NCBI GenBank assembly: GCA_013215375.1
Contig: JABSRB010000011.1
Location: 1 to 64,000 of the forward strand
Reading direction: 5' to 3'
Length of the DNA stretch: 64,000 nucleotides
Source: Oceanospirillaceae bacterium
GTDB lineage: Bacteria; Pseudomonadota; Gammaproteobacteria; Pseudomonadales; Balneatricaceae
A model generated the notes under the pieces. That model searched no databases and was not told where the DNA came from. It was given only the letters and a program-made list of their open reading frames with translations. The translations under genes were made by a program, and so were the position numbers. The stretch's first letter is position 1. Every line of letters begins with the position of its first letter. Shown piece after piece: positions 7,274 through 15,841 of the stretch.

Positions 7274-9271
7274 TCAAATTAGCTTAACATCAGTCATAAT
7301 TTCTACCACTGCACTTGCGGGATGTGAAAAAGCCTGCTTGAGCGCATCATCCAACTGATCTCTATGCTCTACACGTTTTGCCCAAGCGCCACAGCTAGCA
7401 GCAAAATCTGCAAAGTGTGGATTAAGTACGGCGGTAGACCAAACATCGAATTGCCCTGCTTTTTGCTCTTTAGAAATTTTCCCTATCTCATTGTTATTAA
7501 TTATAATTAATTTAATATTCAGTTTGTATTTGACGATGGTTGTGATTTCAGCCAAATATTGTCCAATTCCGCCATCACCTGCAACGGCAATCACGGGGCG
7601 TGAATCTTTCACCGCGGCTTTTGCCCCAATCGCAGCGGGTAAGGCGAAGCCTATAGAACCTAAATAGCCAGACATTAAGAAATCATGCTGATTAGACTCA
7701 AAATATCGCCCAAAAGAATAGGCATTATTCCCTACATCTACGCACATCACCGCGTTAGCTGGAGCTAGACGGGTTAAAGCGTCAAATACAGCAATAGAAC
7801 TTAAACCTGCCACCTCTGGGTCAGCTAAGCGACTTTGTTTTTCTGCTCGCCACAGCGACCAGCGATACGCGACCTCTGCTTGTAAACCCTGATCGGCAAC
7901 TTTGTCTAACTGTTCAGTTAATATTGCAGTACTAATCGCTAATTCTCCCCAAATAGGTACATCAACGGCATGGTGTTTACCTATTGCCAGCCGGTCAAAA
8001 TCGATTTGAATAATTGGCTTCATAGGGGTAATCCCGGTGTGCTTGGCGAACGATGCTCCTAGTACAATCAACAAGTCTGCACTGTTCATAAACCACGAGG
8101 CAATGGGTGTGCCGCTTCTGCCTAATACTCCACAAGCAAGTGGATGACTATCAGCGATAATACCTTTTCCTTTAAAGGTGGTGGCTATTGGTGCATTTAT
8201 TTTTTCTGCTAAAGCAATGATTTTATCGATACTAAATTTGGCCCCATGACCTACTATAATAACCGGTCGCTTGGCCTTTTTTATAAGGATAAGTGCTGCA
8301 TTGATGCTCGTTACACTGGGGCTTATCTCGACATCGGCGACACGACCTTGAGGTTGCTGCGGTTTTTCATTATGTGCAGGAAGAGTCTGAACCTCATCGG
8401 GAAGAGTAAGGTGGGATACTGTTCTGTTAATAATCGCTTGTTTTAATGCTCTACTCATCAGCTCGGCATGTTTACTATCGGCTAATACTCGGTGATTAAA
8501 TTCAGCAACACTTTGAAAAGCCGCGGTTAAATCTACTTCTTGAAAGTTACCCGTTCCCATCACTTGGGTATCAACTTGACCCGTAATAGCAAGTAGAGGT
8601 GATCTGTCAACTTTTGCATCCCACAAGCCTGTGTATAAGTTGGTGGCGCCAGGGCCTGCAATAGTAAAACAGACGGCAGGTTTACCAGTGAGTTTTCCGT
8701 AAGCACTCGCTGCAAATGAAGCGGCACCTTCATGGCGCACACCATAGAAAGTCAGATTGCCTTTAAGCTCTTGTCGGCGCAACGCATCTGCAAACCCCAA
8801 GTTAGAATGGCCGACCATACCAAATACAGAATCGACGCCCCAATTAATCATGGTTTTTACCATGATATCTGACACCGTTTCTTGGTGTTCTTGTTCGGCT
8901 TCCATCCCCACATACACACCATCATCCCTTATCTCTAAAGGATAAACGGCTAAACTGACTCTTAGATTTGGTGATTTCCCACTGTGGGCATCAAAGGCCC
9001 AGCCATGCCAAGGACAGCGAATCATCCCCTCTTCGATGCAACCTTCGCCAATAGGCCCTTTTTGATGTGGGCAATCATTATCCATTGCCGTTATTTTGTT
9101 TTTAAACTTGCTAAGAGCAATTGTTTTATGACCAGCACTGGCGGTAGTGACCCGACCTTCTGGCAATTGCTCGGCATCATCTAGCACTTTATGCCAAATT
9201 AAATCGGAGGCTAAATTTGAAGAGGCTGGACTGAGTGAAGTTGTCGATGGGTTGTTGTTTGAACTACTCAT
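7274..9271 (-). CDS. Rieske [2Fe-2S]-TPP-dependent enzyme fusion
   Basis: A 665-residue two-part protein. Residues about 25-105 form a Rieske ferredoxin-type domain with ligands C67/H69 (CPHQKG) and C86/H89 (CPWHGW). Residues about 110-665 form a thiamine-diphosphate enzyme of the acetolactate synthase/pyruvate oxidase class. The N-terminal part has the catalytic Glu in RHEGAASFAASAYG and the GPGATN loop, a central FAD/nucleotide-type domain spans about 325-460, and the cofactor site is GDGGIGQ with the paired Asn in IINNNEIGK. Plausible roles are decarboxylation or carboligation with electron transfer to or from the cluster. It stands alone, with no small ALS regulatory subunit. The substrate is unknown. 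Confidence 0.8.
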   Translation of the reverse strand: MSSSNNNPSTTSLSPASSNLASDLIWHKVLDDAEQLPEGRVTTASAGHKTIALSKFKNKITAMDNDCPHQKGPIGEGCIEEGMIRCPWHGWAFDAHSGKSPNLRVSLAVYPLEIRDDGVYVGMEAEQEHQETVSDIMVKTMINWGVDSVFGMVGHSNLGFADALRRQELKGNLTFYGVRHEGAASFAASAYGKLTGKPAVCFTIAGPGATNLYTGLWDAKVDRSPLLAITGQVDTQVMGTGNFQEVDLTAAFQSVAEFNHRVLADSKHAELMSRALKQAIINRTVSHLTLPDEVQTLPAHNEKPQQPQGRVADVEISPSVTSINAALILIKKAKRPVIIVGHGAKFSIDKIIALAEKINAPIATTFKGKGIIADSHPLACGVLGRSGTPIASWFMNSADLLIVLGASFAKHTGITPMKPIIQIDFDRLAIGKHHAVDVPIWGELAISTAILTEQLDKVADQGLQAEVAYRWSLWRAEKQSRLADPEVAGLSSIAVFDALTRLAPANAVMCVDVGNNAYSFGRYFESNQHDFLMSGYLGSIGFALPAAIGAKAAVKDSRPVIAVAGDGGIGQYLAEITTIVKYKLNIKLIIINNNEIGKISKEQKAGQFDVWSTAVLNPHFADFAASCGAWAKRVEHRDQLDDALKQAFSHPASAVVEIMTDVKLI

Positions 9272-9477
9272 ATATTCATCTCTGGTTCATAATTTGCGTT
9301 GCTTGAATATATCGCTGTTCAAAACTAAACACAACAACAGCTATAATCGAATACTTACCTAAATCAAAAAACTAACATGAGACAGGATATTTTTATCACT
9401 ACGATATAAGAATAAATTAGCTATTTTTACTACCACTGGACACTATTGCAGAAAAAGCTTATGCATCCCACAAACCT

Positions 9478-9753
9478 AGCTACGGAGCCACCAATCCCCT
9501 TGTATTGCCGCCGGAGCGATTTACCAAATTGGCGAGTAGAGCGACAGGACGTCGCGAAAAGCGAAGTTGAGCCATGGATGGCGAATCTGAGCGGCCGCCA
9601 ATTTTGTGAATCGTGGAGGAGCTTTGAGGCAATAGTAGGGCGAAATTTTTATGTACAGGATGTACGGTATTTGGCGGTGGCAAGGATGCCAAAGAGCCTC
9701 TTTGGTTCGGTTTCTTTTTTTCGCAAAAAGAAATGAACTCGACGCAGTCGAAA
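9478..9753. repeat. Hairpin-mosaic dispersed repeat, copy A
   Basis: About 275 bp that recur in inverted orientation at 59552-60030. The unit runs from CTACGGAGCCA to the GACGCAGTCGAAA end. It is built from short palindromes separated by spacers: GCGAC/GTCGC (9541-9555), GCCAT-GG-ATGGC (9571-9582), GTACA-GGA-TGTAC (9653-9665), GGCA-AGGA-TGCC (9679-9690) and TCGAC-GCA-GTCGA near 9738. A 96-codon ORF crosses it but has no independent support. Confidence 0.75.
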
Positions 9754-9909
9754 CCGCACTTAAATCCATTGAACTAAAACATCAAAAAAGAAATCAGTAA
9801 AAGTCTTTTAAATAATAGAAACGGCAAAAATCACAAGTTTTAAATAGATAAATTTATAGAGTAATAAAACAGAAGATACAACGAAGAAAATTATAACGGG
9901 GAGATTGGA

Positions 9910-10018
9910 AGCAACTCCGCCAGCCACATCCCGGCACACGAAGAGGTCGCTGTGGCTGCTCCCTTCCAGGCCTGACCAAGTTCACGACTTATCGTTGCGG
10001 GAGGACCGACAGAGCTAC
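9910..10018 (-). ncRNA. ffs: Signal recognition particle 4.5S RNA
   Basis: The minus strand carries the conserved apical domain of small bacterial SRP RNA: GGTCAGGCCTGGAAGGGAGC followed by AGCC, and on the other arm GTGTGCCGGGATGTGGCTGG, as in E. coli 4.5S RNA (GGTCAGGTCCGGAAGGAAGC). Flanking strands CTCTGTCGGTCCTCCCGCAA and GGCTGGCGGAGT pair to close the rod. It binds Ffh and targets nascent membrane proteins. Exact mature ends are estimated; a 5' precursor extension of about 30 nt is expected from the promoter position. Confidence 0.93.
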
Positions 10019-10059
10019 CATAGCTCGGCGAGACCGCCTGTTCTCAATTGAGAGCGCGA

Positions 10060-10087
10060 AGTATACCAAGGTGAATCTAGATTGCAA
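10060..10087 (-). promoter_or_regulatory. Promoter of the SRP RNA gene
   Basis: On the minus strand there is TTGCAA at 10087-10082 and TATACT at 10065-10060, separated by 16 bp. This is a good sigma-70 promoter that would start transcription near 10053, about 35 nt upstream of the mature RNA. Confidence 0.7.
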
Positions 10088-10162
10088 AAAGTTTTAGGAT
10101 TTATATACCAGTTTTTTCAACTAGCCCGAATATTGCATAAAATACCGTGATGATAACGCTGC

Positions 10163-10258
10163 TAGTTGCTTTTACAGGCTTTTTTTCGATTGAGCGCCGT
10201 ACTGGTCTGTACGGTTGATTGAGAAAGAAAAGTCTGTAAAAACAAGGGGCAAGTTAGG
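10163..10258. repeat. Long imperfect hairpin
   Basis: The arms CTAGTTGCTTTTACAGGCTT and the complement of AAGTCTGTAAAAACAAGGGG with CAAGTTAG fold back on each other, and the centre CCGTAC-TGGTCT-GTACGG makes its own stem. It lies between the LysR stop codon and the SRP RNA promoter and could terminate lysR transcription. A nearby CCCGAATATTGCAT string (10124-10137) recurs at 41739-41752. Confidence 0.5.
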
Positions 10259-10307
10259 ACACGTGTTATTGGGTGCAGTATTTTGGCTAAAATAAAAGAT
10301 AGGCAAT

Positions 10308-11246
10308 TCAATCCGATAACCGCCTCGTTGAGAGTAGCTTTTGCTTGATCCAGAGGTGCAGTGGATCTTGATGAAAGCGCGAGTGCCAGTACAGATAAAA
10401 GTTAACTTTCGGCATTTTAATCTCTTCGGGTAAAGGCTTTAGCACCACCTTGCGCCCCTTGATTAGGGGCAATATTAATGCGCGCGGCAACATAAATAAA
10501 ATATCGCTTTTCTCTACATAATCAATCACGGATCTAAAATCCGAAATTTTCAGTGCTACATTACGTTTCATGCCAATGGAGGAGAGATAGTTATCTAGAT
10601 AAGTCGGCCCCTTGCCAGTGATAGTTACAAAGCCGTGTACTGCCGCTAGATATTTTTCAAGATCTAAGCTCTGCGATGCCAGGGGGTTGTTTTCTCCCAT
10701 CAGCACGATTAAGTCTGACTCGCCTAGTTGAATACGGTGAATATCCCCCAGATGTTTGCTCGGCCCTATTCCGGTAACCACATAATCGACATCGCCTTTT
10801 GCCAACATTTCAAAGTAATCGGCAGGCATAGAGGATACATCAATATTTAATTTAGGCGCCTGGCTAAGAAACTGCGCCATTAATGCTGGCATATCGATCC
10901 AACTATCTAAATCGATACCGGAAAACCTAATCGTCGCTTCGACACTTAAAGGGTCAAACTCTGGCTCTTGGATTAACCTAGTTACTGACTTCAAGGCCAT
11001 ATCCAACTCAGCTGCCAGCTTATCGGCTCTACTAGAAAGGCTATAACCTTGGGCTGATTTGACTAACAGTGGATCATGAAACAGCACCCGCAGCCTTTGT
11101 AGCGCTCTGCTGACCGCCGACTGACTCATGTGTAATCTCTCTGCGGCGCGTGTTACATGGCGCTCTTCTAACAATACTTGCAACACTGTCAACAAGTTTA
11201 AATCGACCGATCTTAAATTCACTTCGCGCATGGCAATTATCATCAT
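10308..11246 (-). CDS. LysR family transcriptional regulator
   Basis: A 312-residue LysR-type regulator. The N-terminal helix-turn-helix is at residues about 10-65 (RHVTRAAERLHMSQSAVSRA), followed by the linker helix and a periplasmic-binding-like effector domain. The more probable start may be the ATG at 11231 (MREVNLRSVDLN), as neither start has a strong ribosome site. It diverges from the cytochrome b561-yceI operon across about 200 bp, a typical LysR arrangement, so that operon is its likely target. The effector is not evident from sequence. Confidence 0.85.
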   Translation of the reverse strand: MMIIAMREVNLRSVDLNLLTVLQVLLEERHVTRAAERLHMSQSAVSRALQRLRVLFHDPLLVKSAQGYSLSSRADKLAAELDMALKSVTRLIQEPEFDPLSVEATIRFSGIDLDSWIDMPALMAQFLSQAPKLNIDVSSMPADYFEMLAKGDVDYVVTGIGPSKHLGDIHRIQLGESDLIVLMGENNPLASQSLDLEKYLAAVHGFVTITGKGPTYLDNYLSSIGMKRNVALKISDFRSVIDYVEKSDILFMLPRALILPLIKGRKVVLKPLPEEIKMPKVNFYLYWHSRFHQDPLHLWIKQKLLSTRRLSD

Positions 11247-11442
11247 TATGCATTAGACGCCTCAATGATATATCGATAAAGTACGCTTTCCCAGCTAATA
11301 TTTATCAAGTTCAGTTAACTTTACATAACTTAACGTGACTTAAATAAATATGCAGTGAAGCTTTGGAACTTATCGTCTAATGTAAAATCCTAACGAGACT
11401 TGGAAAAAGCATTTCCTGTTTAATTTATCAATTTGGTTATTT

Positions 11443-12009
11443 ATGAATTTAGTAAAGCACTACAAGAACACTGACACTCAATGGGGCTGGGTTATTATCG
11501 TCCTACACTGGCTATTAGTACTACCAATCATCGGCCTCTTTGCCCTCGGCTTGTATATGATGGATTTGGGTTATTACGACGATATGTATATATTAGCCCC
11601 CCAAATACACGAGGCGATCGGGATTATCATTCTGGCGCTGATGCTGTTTCGCCTATGCTGGCGATTATTTAGCACGACACCTAAGCCTCCAGCCACCAAT
11701 AGTAAACTGATCAACTTAGCCAGCCACCTCGCGCATAATGCAATCTACCTTGTGCTGTTCGCTATACTCATAACGGGCTTAATGATTAGCTTTGCGGGGG
11801 GCCAAGGACTACAGATATTTGACTGGTTTATCATTCCAGGACCCGCTGAATTTTTTGACAACCAGGCGACTTTCGCCGGAGATATTCACGAACTAGCTGC
11901 CTTTGGATTAATCGCTCTGGTGATTCTTCATGCCGTAGCAGCTCTAAAACACCACTATATTGATAAAGACACTACCCTGACAAATATGTTGGGGATCAAG
12001 GAGAAATAA
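11443..12009 (+). CDS. Cytochrome b561 family di-heme membrane protein
   Basis: A 188-residue protein with four membrane helices and the bacterial cytochrome b561 pattern. Candidate heme-ligand His residues sit in the first helix (VLHWLLVLP), at QIHEAIG at the end of the second, and at DIHELAAFG and LHAVAALKHH in the third and fourth helices. It should shuttle electrons between the quinone pool and periplasmic acceptors. Its TAA stop overlaps the ATG of yceI by one base, so the two are translationally coupled. b561 next to YceI is a recurrent pairing, consistent with the YceI lipocalin carrying a quinone-like isoprenoid. Confidence 0.85.
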   Translation: MNLVKHYKNTDTQWGWVIIVLHWLLVLPIIGLFALGLYMMDLGYYDDMYILAPQIHEAIGIIILALMLFRLCWRLFSTTPKPPATNSKLINLASHLAHNAIYLVLFAILITGLMISFAGGQGLQIFDWFIIPGPAEFFDNQATFAGDIHELAAFGLIALVILHAVAALKHHYIDKDTTLTNMLGIKEK

Positions 12010-12590
12010 TGAACACATTAATTAAAAGTACTTTACTAGCAGCGGCTATTGCCACTAGCTCTTTCGCCACAGCCGCGACTTATGTTATCGATGATGCTAA
12101 AGCTGGCGCCCATTCGCAAATTGACGTCAAAGTAAAACACATTGGCATCAGCTGGGTAAAAGGACGCTTTAATAGCTTTGCTGGTACTTTTGAATACGAT
12201 AAAGCCAAGCCAAACGATTCTAGCGTTGAGGTCTCTATCGACACTAGTAGTTTTGATTCAAACCACGCTAAACGCAACAAGCACATTATGAGCCCTGACT
12301 TTTTAGACGCTGATAAATATCCTACTGCTACCTTTAAAAGCTCTAAAATTGAAGACATGGGCAACGGTAAAGTAAAAGTCTCTGGTGATTTAAACTTGCA
12401 CGGCGTGTCTAAAGCAATCTCTTTTGATGCAGTATTAATCGGTGAAGGCGATTCTCCATGGGGCGACTACCGTGCGGGCTTTGAAGCTACAGTTGACCTA
12501 AGTTTTGCAGATTTCAAAATCGATACCGCTAAATATGGCGTGTCAGATTTTACCATCAATATGTTTTTTGAAGGCAAGACCGCTAAGTAA
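12009..12590 (+). CDS. YceI family periplasmic lipocalin-like protein
   Basis: A 193-residue exported protein with a signal peptide cleaved near TAAA (residue 22). The mature domain starts TYVIDDAKAGAHSQIDVKVKH, with KH and SWVKGRF following as usual for YceI, and continues to DFTINM near the end. YceI proteins form a beta barrel that binds polyisoprenoid or ubiquinone-like lipids. It is the second gene of the b561-yceI operon, and a strong hairpin at 12599-12623 follows. Confidence 0.9.
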   Translation: MNTLIKSTLLAAAIATSSFATAATYVIDDAKAGAHSQIDVKVKHIGISWVKGRFNSFAGTFEYDKAKPNDSSVEVSIDTSSFDSNHAKRNKHIMSPDFLDADKYPTATFKSSKIEDMGNGKVKVSGDLNLHGVSKAISFDAVLIGEGDSPWGDYRAGFEATVDLSFADFKIDTAKYGVSDFTINMFFEGKTAK

Positions 12591-12598
12591 TACTCCCC

Positions 12599-12630
12599 AC
12601 CTCTCGTTTTCAGAACGAGAGGTATCTTTA
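12599..12630 (+). terminator. Terminator after yceI
   Basis: ACCTCTCGTT pairs with AACGAGAGGT in a perfect 10-bp stem with loop TTCAG (12599-12623), followed by the T-rich ATCTTTA. Confidence 0.8.
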
Positions 12631-12723
12631 TCCCCTCTAAATAGAAAAGCCTCATCCTTATCTTGTTAAACTCAGCTAACCGCTTATAATTGCGCCTCTC
12701 CTTTGTTTACTCATTTGGTCTCT

Positions 12724-13083
12724 ATGTTATACGTACTCCCAGACTCCGCCGGCGACATGTTAATGCTTCAAGGCAATGGCAATCTCAGCCAAAAAGATTA
12801 CACAGATGTTTTTCTAGCACAGATAGAAAAGCAGTTAAAACCTGGATCTACGCTGCGGGTTTTGTTGTATCTAGATCACGATTTTAGCCACTTTGATGAA
12901 GATTCCAACTGGAATGCGCAGCTGTTATTTAAGGCGTCCGGTACCGATATAGCCAGAATGGCGATTATCAGCGATGGCAGTGGTAATGATTTATGCAGCA
13001 GCTTTAACACTGCAGAGGTACAACACTTTGCCACTGCTGAGTTTTTAAAAGCCATGCACTGGTGTGATGAGCCGCTAAATTAA
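12724..13083 (+). CDS. SpoIIAA-like (STAS-related) protein
   Basis: A protein of about 119 residues from the ATG at 12724; an in-frame TTG at 12703 adds seven residues with little support. The sequence (DYTDVFLAQIEKQLKPGSTLRVLLYLD, then ARMAIISD near the end) fits the SpoIIAA-like family, an alpha/beta fold related to STAS domains. Function is poorly known in this family; lipid or nucleotide binding has been suggested. It converges on a SulP transporter that ends in a STAS domain, with a gap of only 8 bp between stop codons. Confidence 0.65.
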   Translation: MLYVLPDSAGDMLMLQGNGNLSQKDYTDVFLAQIEKQLKPGSTLRVLLYLDHDFSHFDEDSNWNAQLLFKASGTDIARMAIISDGSGNDLCSSFNTAEVQHFATAEFLKAMHWCDEPLN

Positions 13084-13091
13084 GGGCGTTA

Positions 13092-14846
13092 TTAGTCTCT
13101 TTGAATTACATCAATGACGGTGGGTTGCTCGAACTTTTCACACTCTTTAAAGACATGCTGTGAACATGTGGCACATATATTTTGATCTAAGGTGGGAAAA
13201 ATTGCTTCTATCGCCTCTTTCTTACTTTCAAAAAATTGTGATTCAGATAACACATTTTTAAATCCCAACTTAAAAGCCCGTTGTTTTACTGCGGGTTTCA
13301 TTGCAAAAAAGTACAATGCACCGCCTTTAGCCTTTAATTTTTTATCCAAATTAATCAACAGGTCAGTACCGCTCAAGTCGATAAAATTAATGCCGCCGCA
13401 AATAATTAAAATCCGACTCACATCTGGCTGTACTAAAATACTTTCTACTCTATTTTGAATATGGTTTACCGAGCCAAAATAGATCGACATATCCACTCTT
13501 AATACTCTAAGTTGCGGACAGTACAAACCATTGTGCGTGTGTGTTTCAACAAAGCGACGCTGACTGACATTGAGTGACATCTCAGTAATTTCAGGGGTGG
13601 AGGTCTTGGCGAGGAATAAAATGATCGACATCATCACCCCTAAATAAATCGCAAACTCTAACTCCAAAAACAAGGTCGAGAAGAATGTAATCAGTAACAC
13701 CGATGATTCAGCCTTACTGGTGGTTAATATTTTTTTAATGTGATGAGTGTCTATTAAATTATAGGCCACCAGCATAATCACCCCAGCCATTGCCGCCACC
13801 GGTAAATAGGCGGTTAGTGGGGCGATGAGCAATACAATTAATACTAAAATCAGCGCTGCAAAAATTGCCGAAAGACCCGATTTAGCCCCCGCGGCATAGT
13901 TAACACCTGAGCGTGTAAATGAGCCCGACCCCGCATAACAAGAAAAGAAACTCCCGGTAATATTCGACAAGCCCTGCCCTATAAACTCTTGGTTAGGATA
14001 GATACGTTGACCGGATTTAATTGCGATGGAGCGACTAATAGACACCGCTTCAATCAAACCTAACAAAGCGATGGCAAAGGCTTCAGGGGCTAACATCTGT
14101 AATGTAGCCAATGATAAATCCGGCATAGAGAAAGGCGGTAATCCCGCGGGAATTTGCCCTACAAATACCACGCCTGACTCCTCACCTAAAAAGAGCGCAA
14201 TAAGCCCACCTATCACTAACGCCAATAATAAATTGGGTAGTTTAGGAATATATAACCTCACCAATACAGCCACTAGAAAGGTGCTTAAACCCACCGTAAA
14301 TACAGCAATGTTTAGCAGCTCTAAATGACTGACAATACCGAACCAAGTTTCAATAAACGAAGAGCCTTTCTCACTCGGTATCCCGGTAAAATGTTTGATT
14401 TGACTAGTAGCAATGAGTATTGCTGCCCCTGCAGTAAAACCGATCACAACAGTGTGAGAGACAAAATCGACTAATTTACCTAGGCGTGCTAAACCAAACG
14501 CGAGCTGATATATCCCCGCCATCAGCGTCAATGTTAACGCCATAGAAATGAATTCAGGGCTGCCTGGGGTGGCATAACCGCTAATAGAAGAGAAAACCAC
14601 GATAGAAATTGCCGTGGTTGGCCCTGATATAAGATGTTTAGAGGAGCCAAAAAGCGCGGCAACAATGGGCGTCACCATGGCGGTGTACAGCCCGTATTGC
14701 GGCGGTAATCCTGCAATGGTGGCAAAGGCAACACCTTGCGGCAATACAATTACAGCACCAGTAAGTCCCGCTAAGAAATCGGCTTTTACATCCGCAAAGG
14801 TTAAATATTTAAACCATACTAAAAAAGGGAAACAACGATTATTCAT
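13092..14846 (-). CDS. SulP family inorganic anion transporter with STAS domain
   Basis: A 584-residue inner-membrane protein. Residues about 10-420 form the multi-helix SulP core, with family blocks VLPQGVAFATIAGLPPQYGLYTAM and FGSSKHLISGPTTA, and the GLSNITGSFFSCYAGSGSFTRSG stretch. A cytoplasmic STAS domain follows at about 440-550. SulP proteins move sulfate, bicarbonate or dicarboxylates by cation symport or anion exchange; specificity cannot be read here. An unusual Cys cluster near the C-terminus (ICATCSQHVFKECEKF) could bind metal or form disulfides. No carbonic anhydrase is adjacent. Confidence 0.85.
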   Translation of the reverse strand: MNNRCFPFLVWFKYLTFADVKADFLAGLTGAVIVLPQGVAFATIAGLPPQYGLYTAMVTPIVAALFGSSKHLISGPTTAISIVVFSSISGYATPGSPEFISMALTLTLMAGIYQLAFGLARLGKLVDFVSHTVVIGFTAGAAILIATSQIKHFTGIPSEKGSSFIETWFGIVSHLELLNIAVFTVGLSTFLVAVLVRLYIPKLPNLLLALVIGGLIALFLGEESGVVFVGQIPAGLPPFSMPDLSLATLQMLAPEAFAIALLGLIEAVSISRSIAIKSGQRIYPNQEFIGQGLSNITGSFFSCYAGSGSFTRSGVNYAAGAKSGLSAIFAALILVLIVLLIAPLTAYLPVAAMAGVIMLVAYNLIDTHHIKKILTTSKAESSVLLITFFSTLFLELEFAIYLGVMMSIILFLAKTSTPEITEMSLNVSQRRFVETHTHNGLYCPQLRVLRVDMSIYFGSVNHIQNRVESILVQPDVSRILIICGGINFIDLSGTDLLINLDKKLKAKGGALYFFAMKPAVKQRAFKLGFKNVLSESQFFESKKEAIEAIFPTLDQNICATCSQHVFKECEKFEQPTVIDVIQRD

Positions 14847-14918
14847 TACTTTACCTGTTGAGAACAGTCATATAAATCCATTTAAATAGGACGGTTAGGA
14901 AGGTAGCGAATATGTCTA

Positions 14919-15389
14919 TTATTTCATCCCTAACTTAAAGTGGCCGTTGTCAGTAAATTGAATCACTTCTTTTCTGCGTTTAGCGATAAGAATAGGACCA
15001 TTATCCAAGAACAGGAAATTTTTCCAATGCTGGCGAAAAACATCCCAAGTAGTTTCAATAATATTGTCTGCGCAATAGCAGAAATAGACGACAGTATTGC
15101 CCTCCCATTCAATAAACTCTTCGATTGCCTGAGGAAATTCTATGCCCGGCGCTTCCCAGTTAGCTTGCCACTGTCCTTCTTGCGTCCAAGTGTGCTGTTT
15201 ACGCGGCCAATCTTCTTTGTGGAACAAATCGGGGTGATTGGCATTGTTACTGACTAATTGATGCCAGATCTGGTTGGATAACGTTTCGGTCAAAGGCTTG
15301 ATAAATGCAAGTCCCTGTTCATTAATAGGTAACTCTTTGTGCTTAAAAAACCAAGCATAACGATATTCTTCTAAAGGTATATACTGCAT
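14919..15389 (-). CDS. DUF2947 family protein
   Basis: A 156-residue soluble protein matching the DUF2947 family as I know it from vibrios and relatives: YRYAWFFKHKELPI near the start, HKEDWPR in the middle, and W/F-rich motifs such as VYFCYCADNIIETTW and WKNFLF. No signal peptide or membrane segment. The function is unknown. It is transcribed alone between the SulP gene and a divergent hypothetical gene. Confidence 0.6.
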   Translation of the reverse strand: MQYIPLEEYRYAWFFKHKELPINEQGLAFIKPLTETLSNQIWHQLVSNNANHPDLFHKEDWPRKQHTWTQEGQWQANWEAPGIEFPQAIEEFIEWEGNTVVYFCYCADNIIETTWDVFRQHWKNFLFLDNGPILIAKRRKEVIQFTDNGHFKLGMK

Positions 15390-15523
15390 TGTTTGTGCGC
15401 CACAATTTTTTTCTAGTATATATTATATTAACCGCCGAGAATTTTAATTCTTTAATAAAATTAGGCTATTTACGATGCTATGGAACATGTTCCTTTAAGT
15501 TAAATTAGGGCATAATATAAACC

Positions 15524-15841
15524 ATGATAAAAAGACCCTCAAAATCTGAAATAAGAGCAACCCTTGATGATCAAATTCACGCTTTCCTAAATGATGGCGG
15601 AAAGATCCAAGAGTACGATCAAGGAGATAGCTCTCTTGTCGATGGCAGATATGATCGCAACCAATTCGTGCATGGGTTACCTAAGCAATTGCGCACGCCC
15701 ATACCCAACACCTTAAAAGTCATTGATCATCGCCGATCAAACCACAACGTCACACCTATCAAACGCAAACTCACGCGTGTTAAAAAAATTATCTACGACG
15801 ATTTCGGCGAACCCCTTAGAGAGGTTTGGGTAGAACAATAG
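15524..15841 (+). CDS. Hypothetical basic protein
   Basis: A 105-residue, charge-rich, probably partly disordered protein. The segment IHAFLNDGGKIQEYDQG recalls the FLxxGGKIQE motif of SutA-like RNA-polymerase-associated proteins and of several small gammaproteobacterial hypotheticals, but the rest does not match SutA. The C-terminal half is rich in Arg and Lys (RRSNHNVTPIKRKLTRVKK). I cannot assign a function. It sits alone with AT-rich spacers on both sides. Confidence 0.55.
   Translation: MIKRPSKSEIRATLDDQIHAFLNDGGKIQEYDQGDSSLVDGRYDRNQFVHGLPKQLRTPIPNTLKVIDHRRSNHNVTPIKRKLTRVKKIIYDDFGEPLREVWVEQ

Noticed and set aside
9446-9736. 96-codon plus-strand ORF and overlapping minus-strand ORFs
   Set aside because: They lie within the hairpin-mosaic repeat, which recurs inverted at 59.5-60 kb with different frames; no family is recognisable and the repeat explains the open frames.
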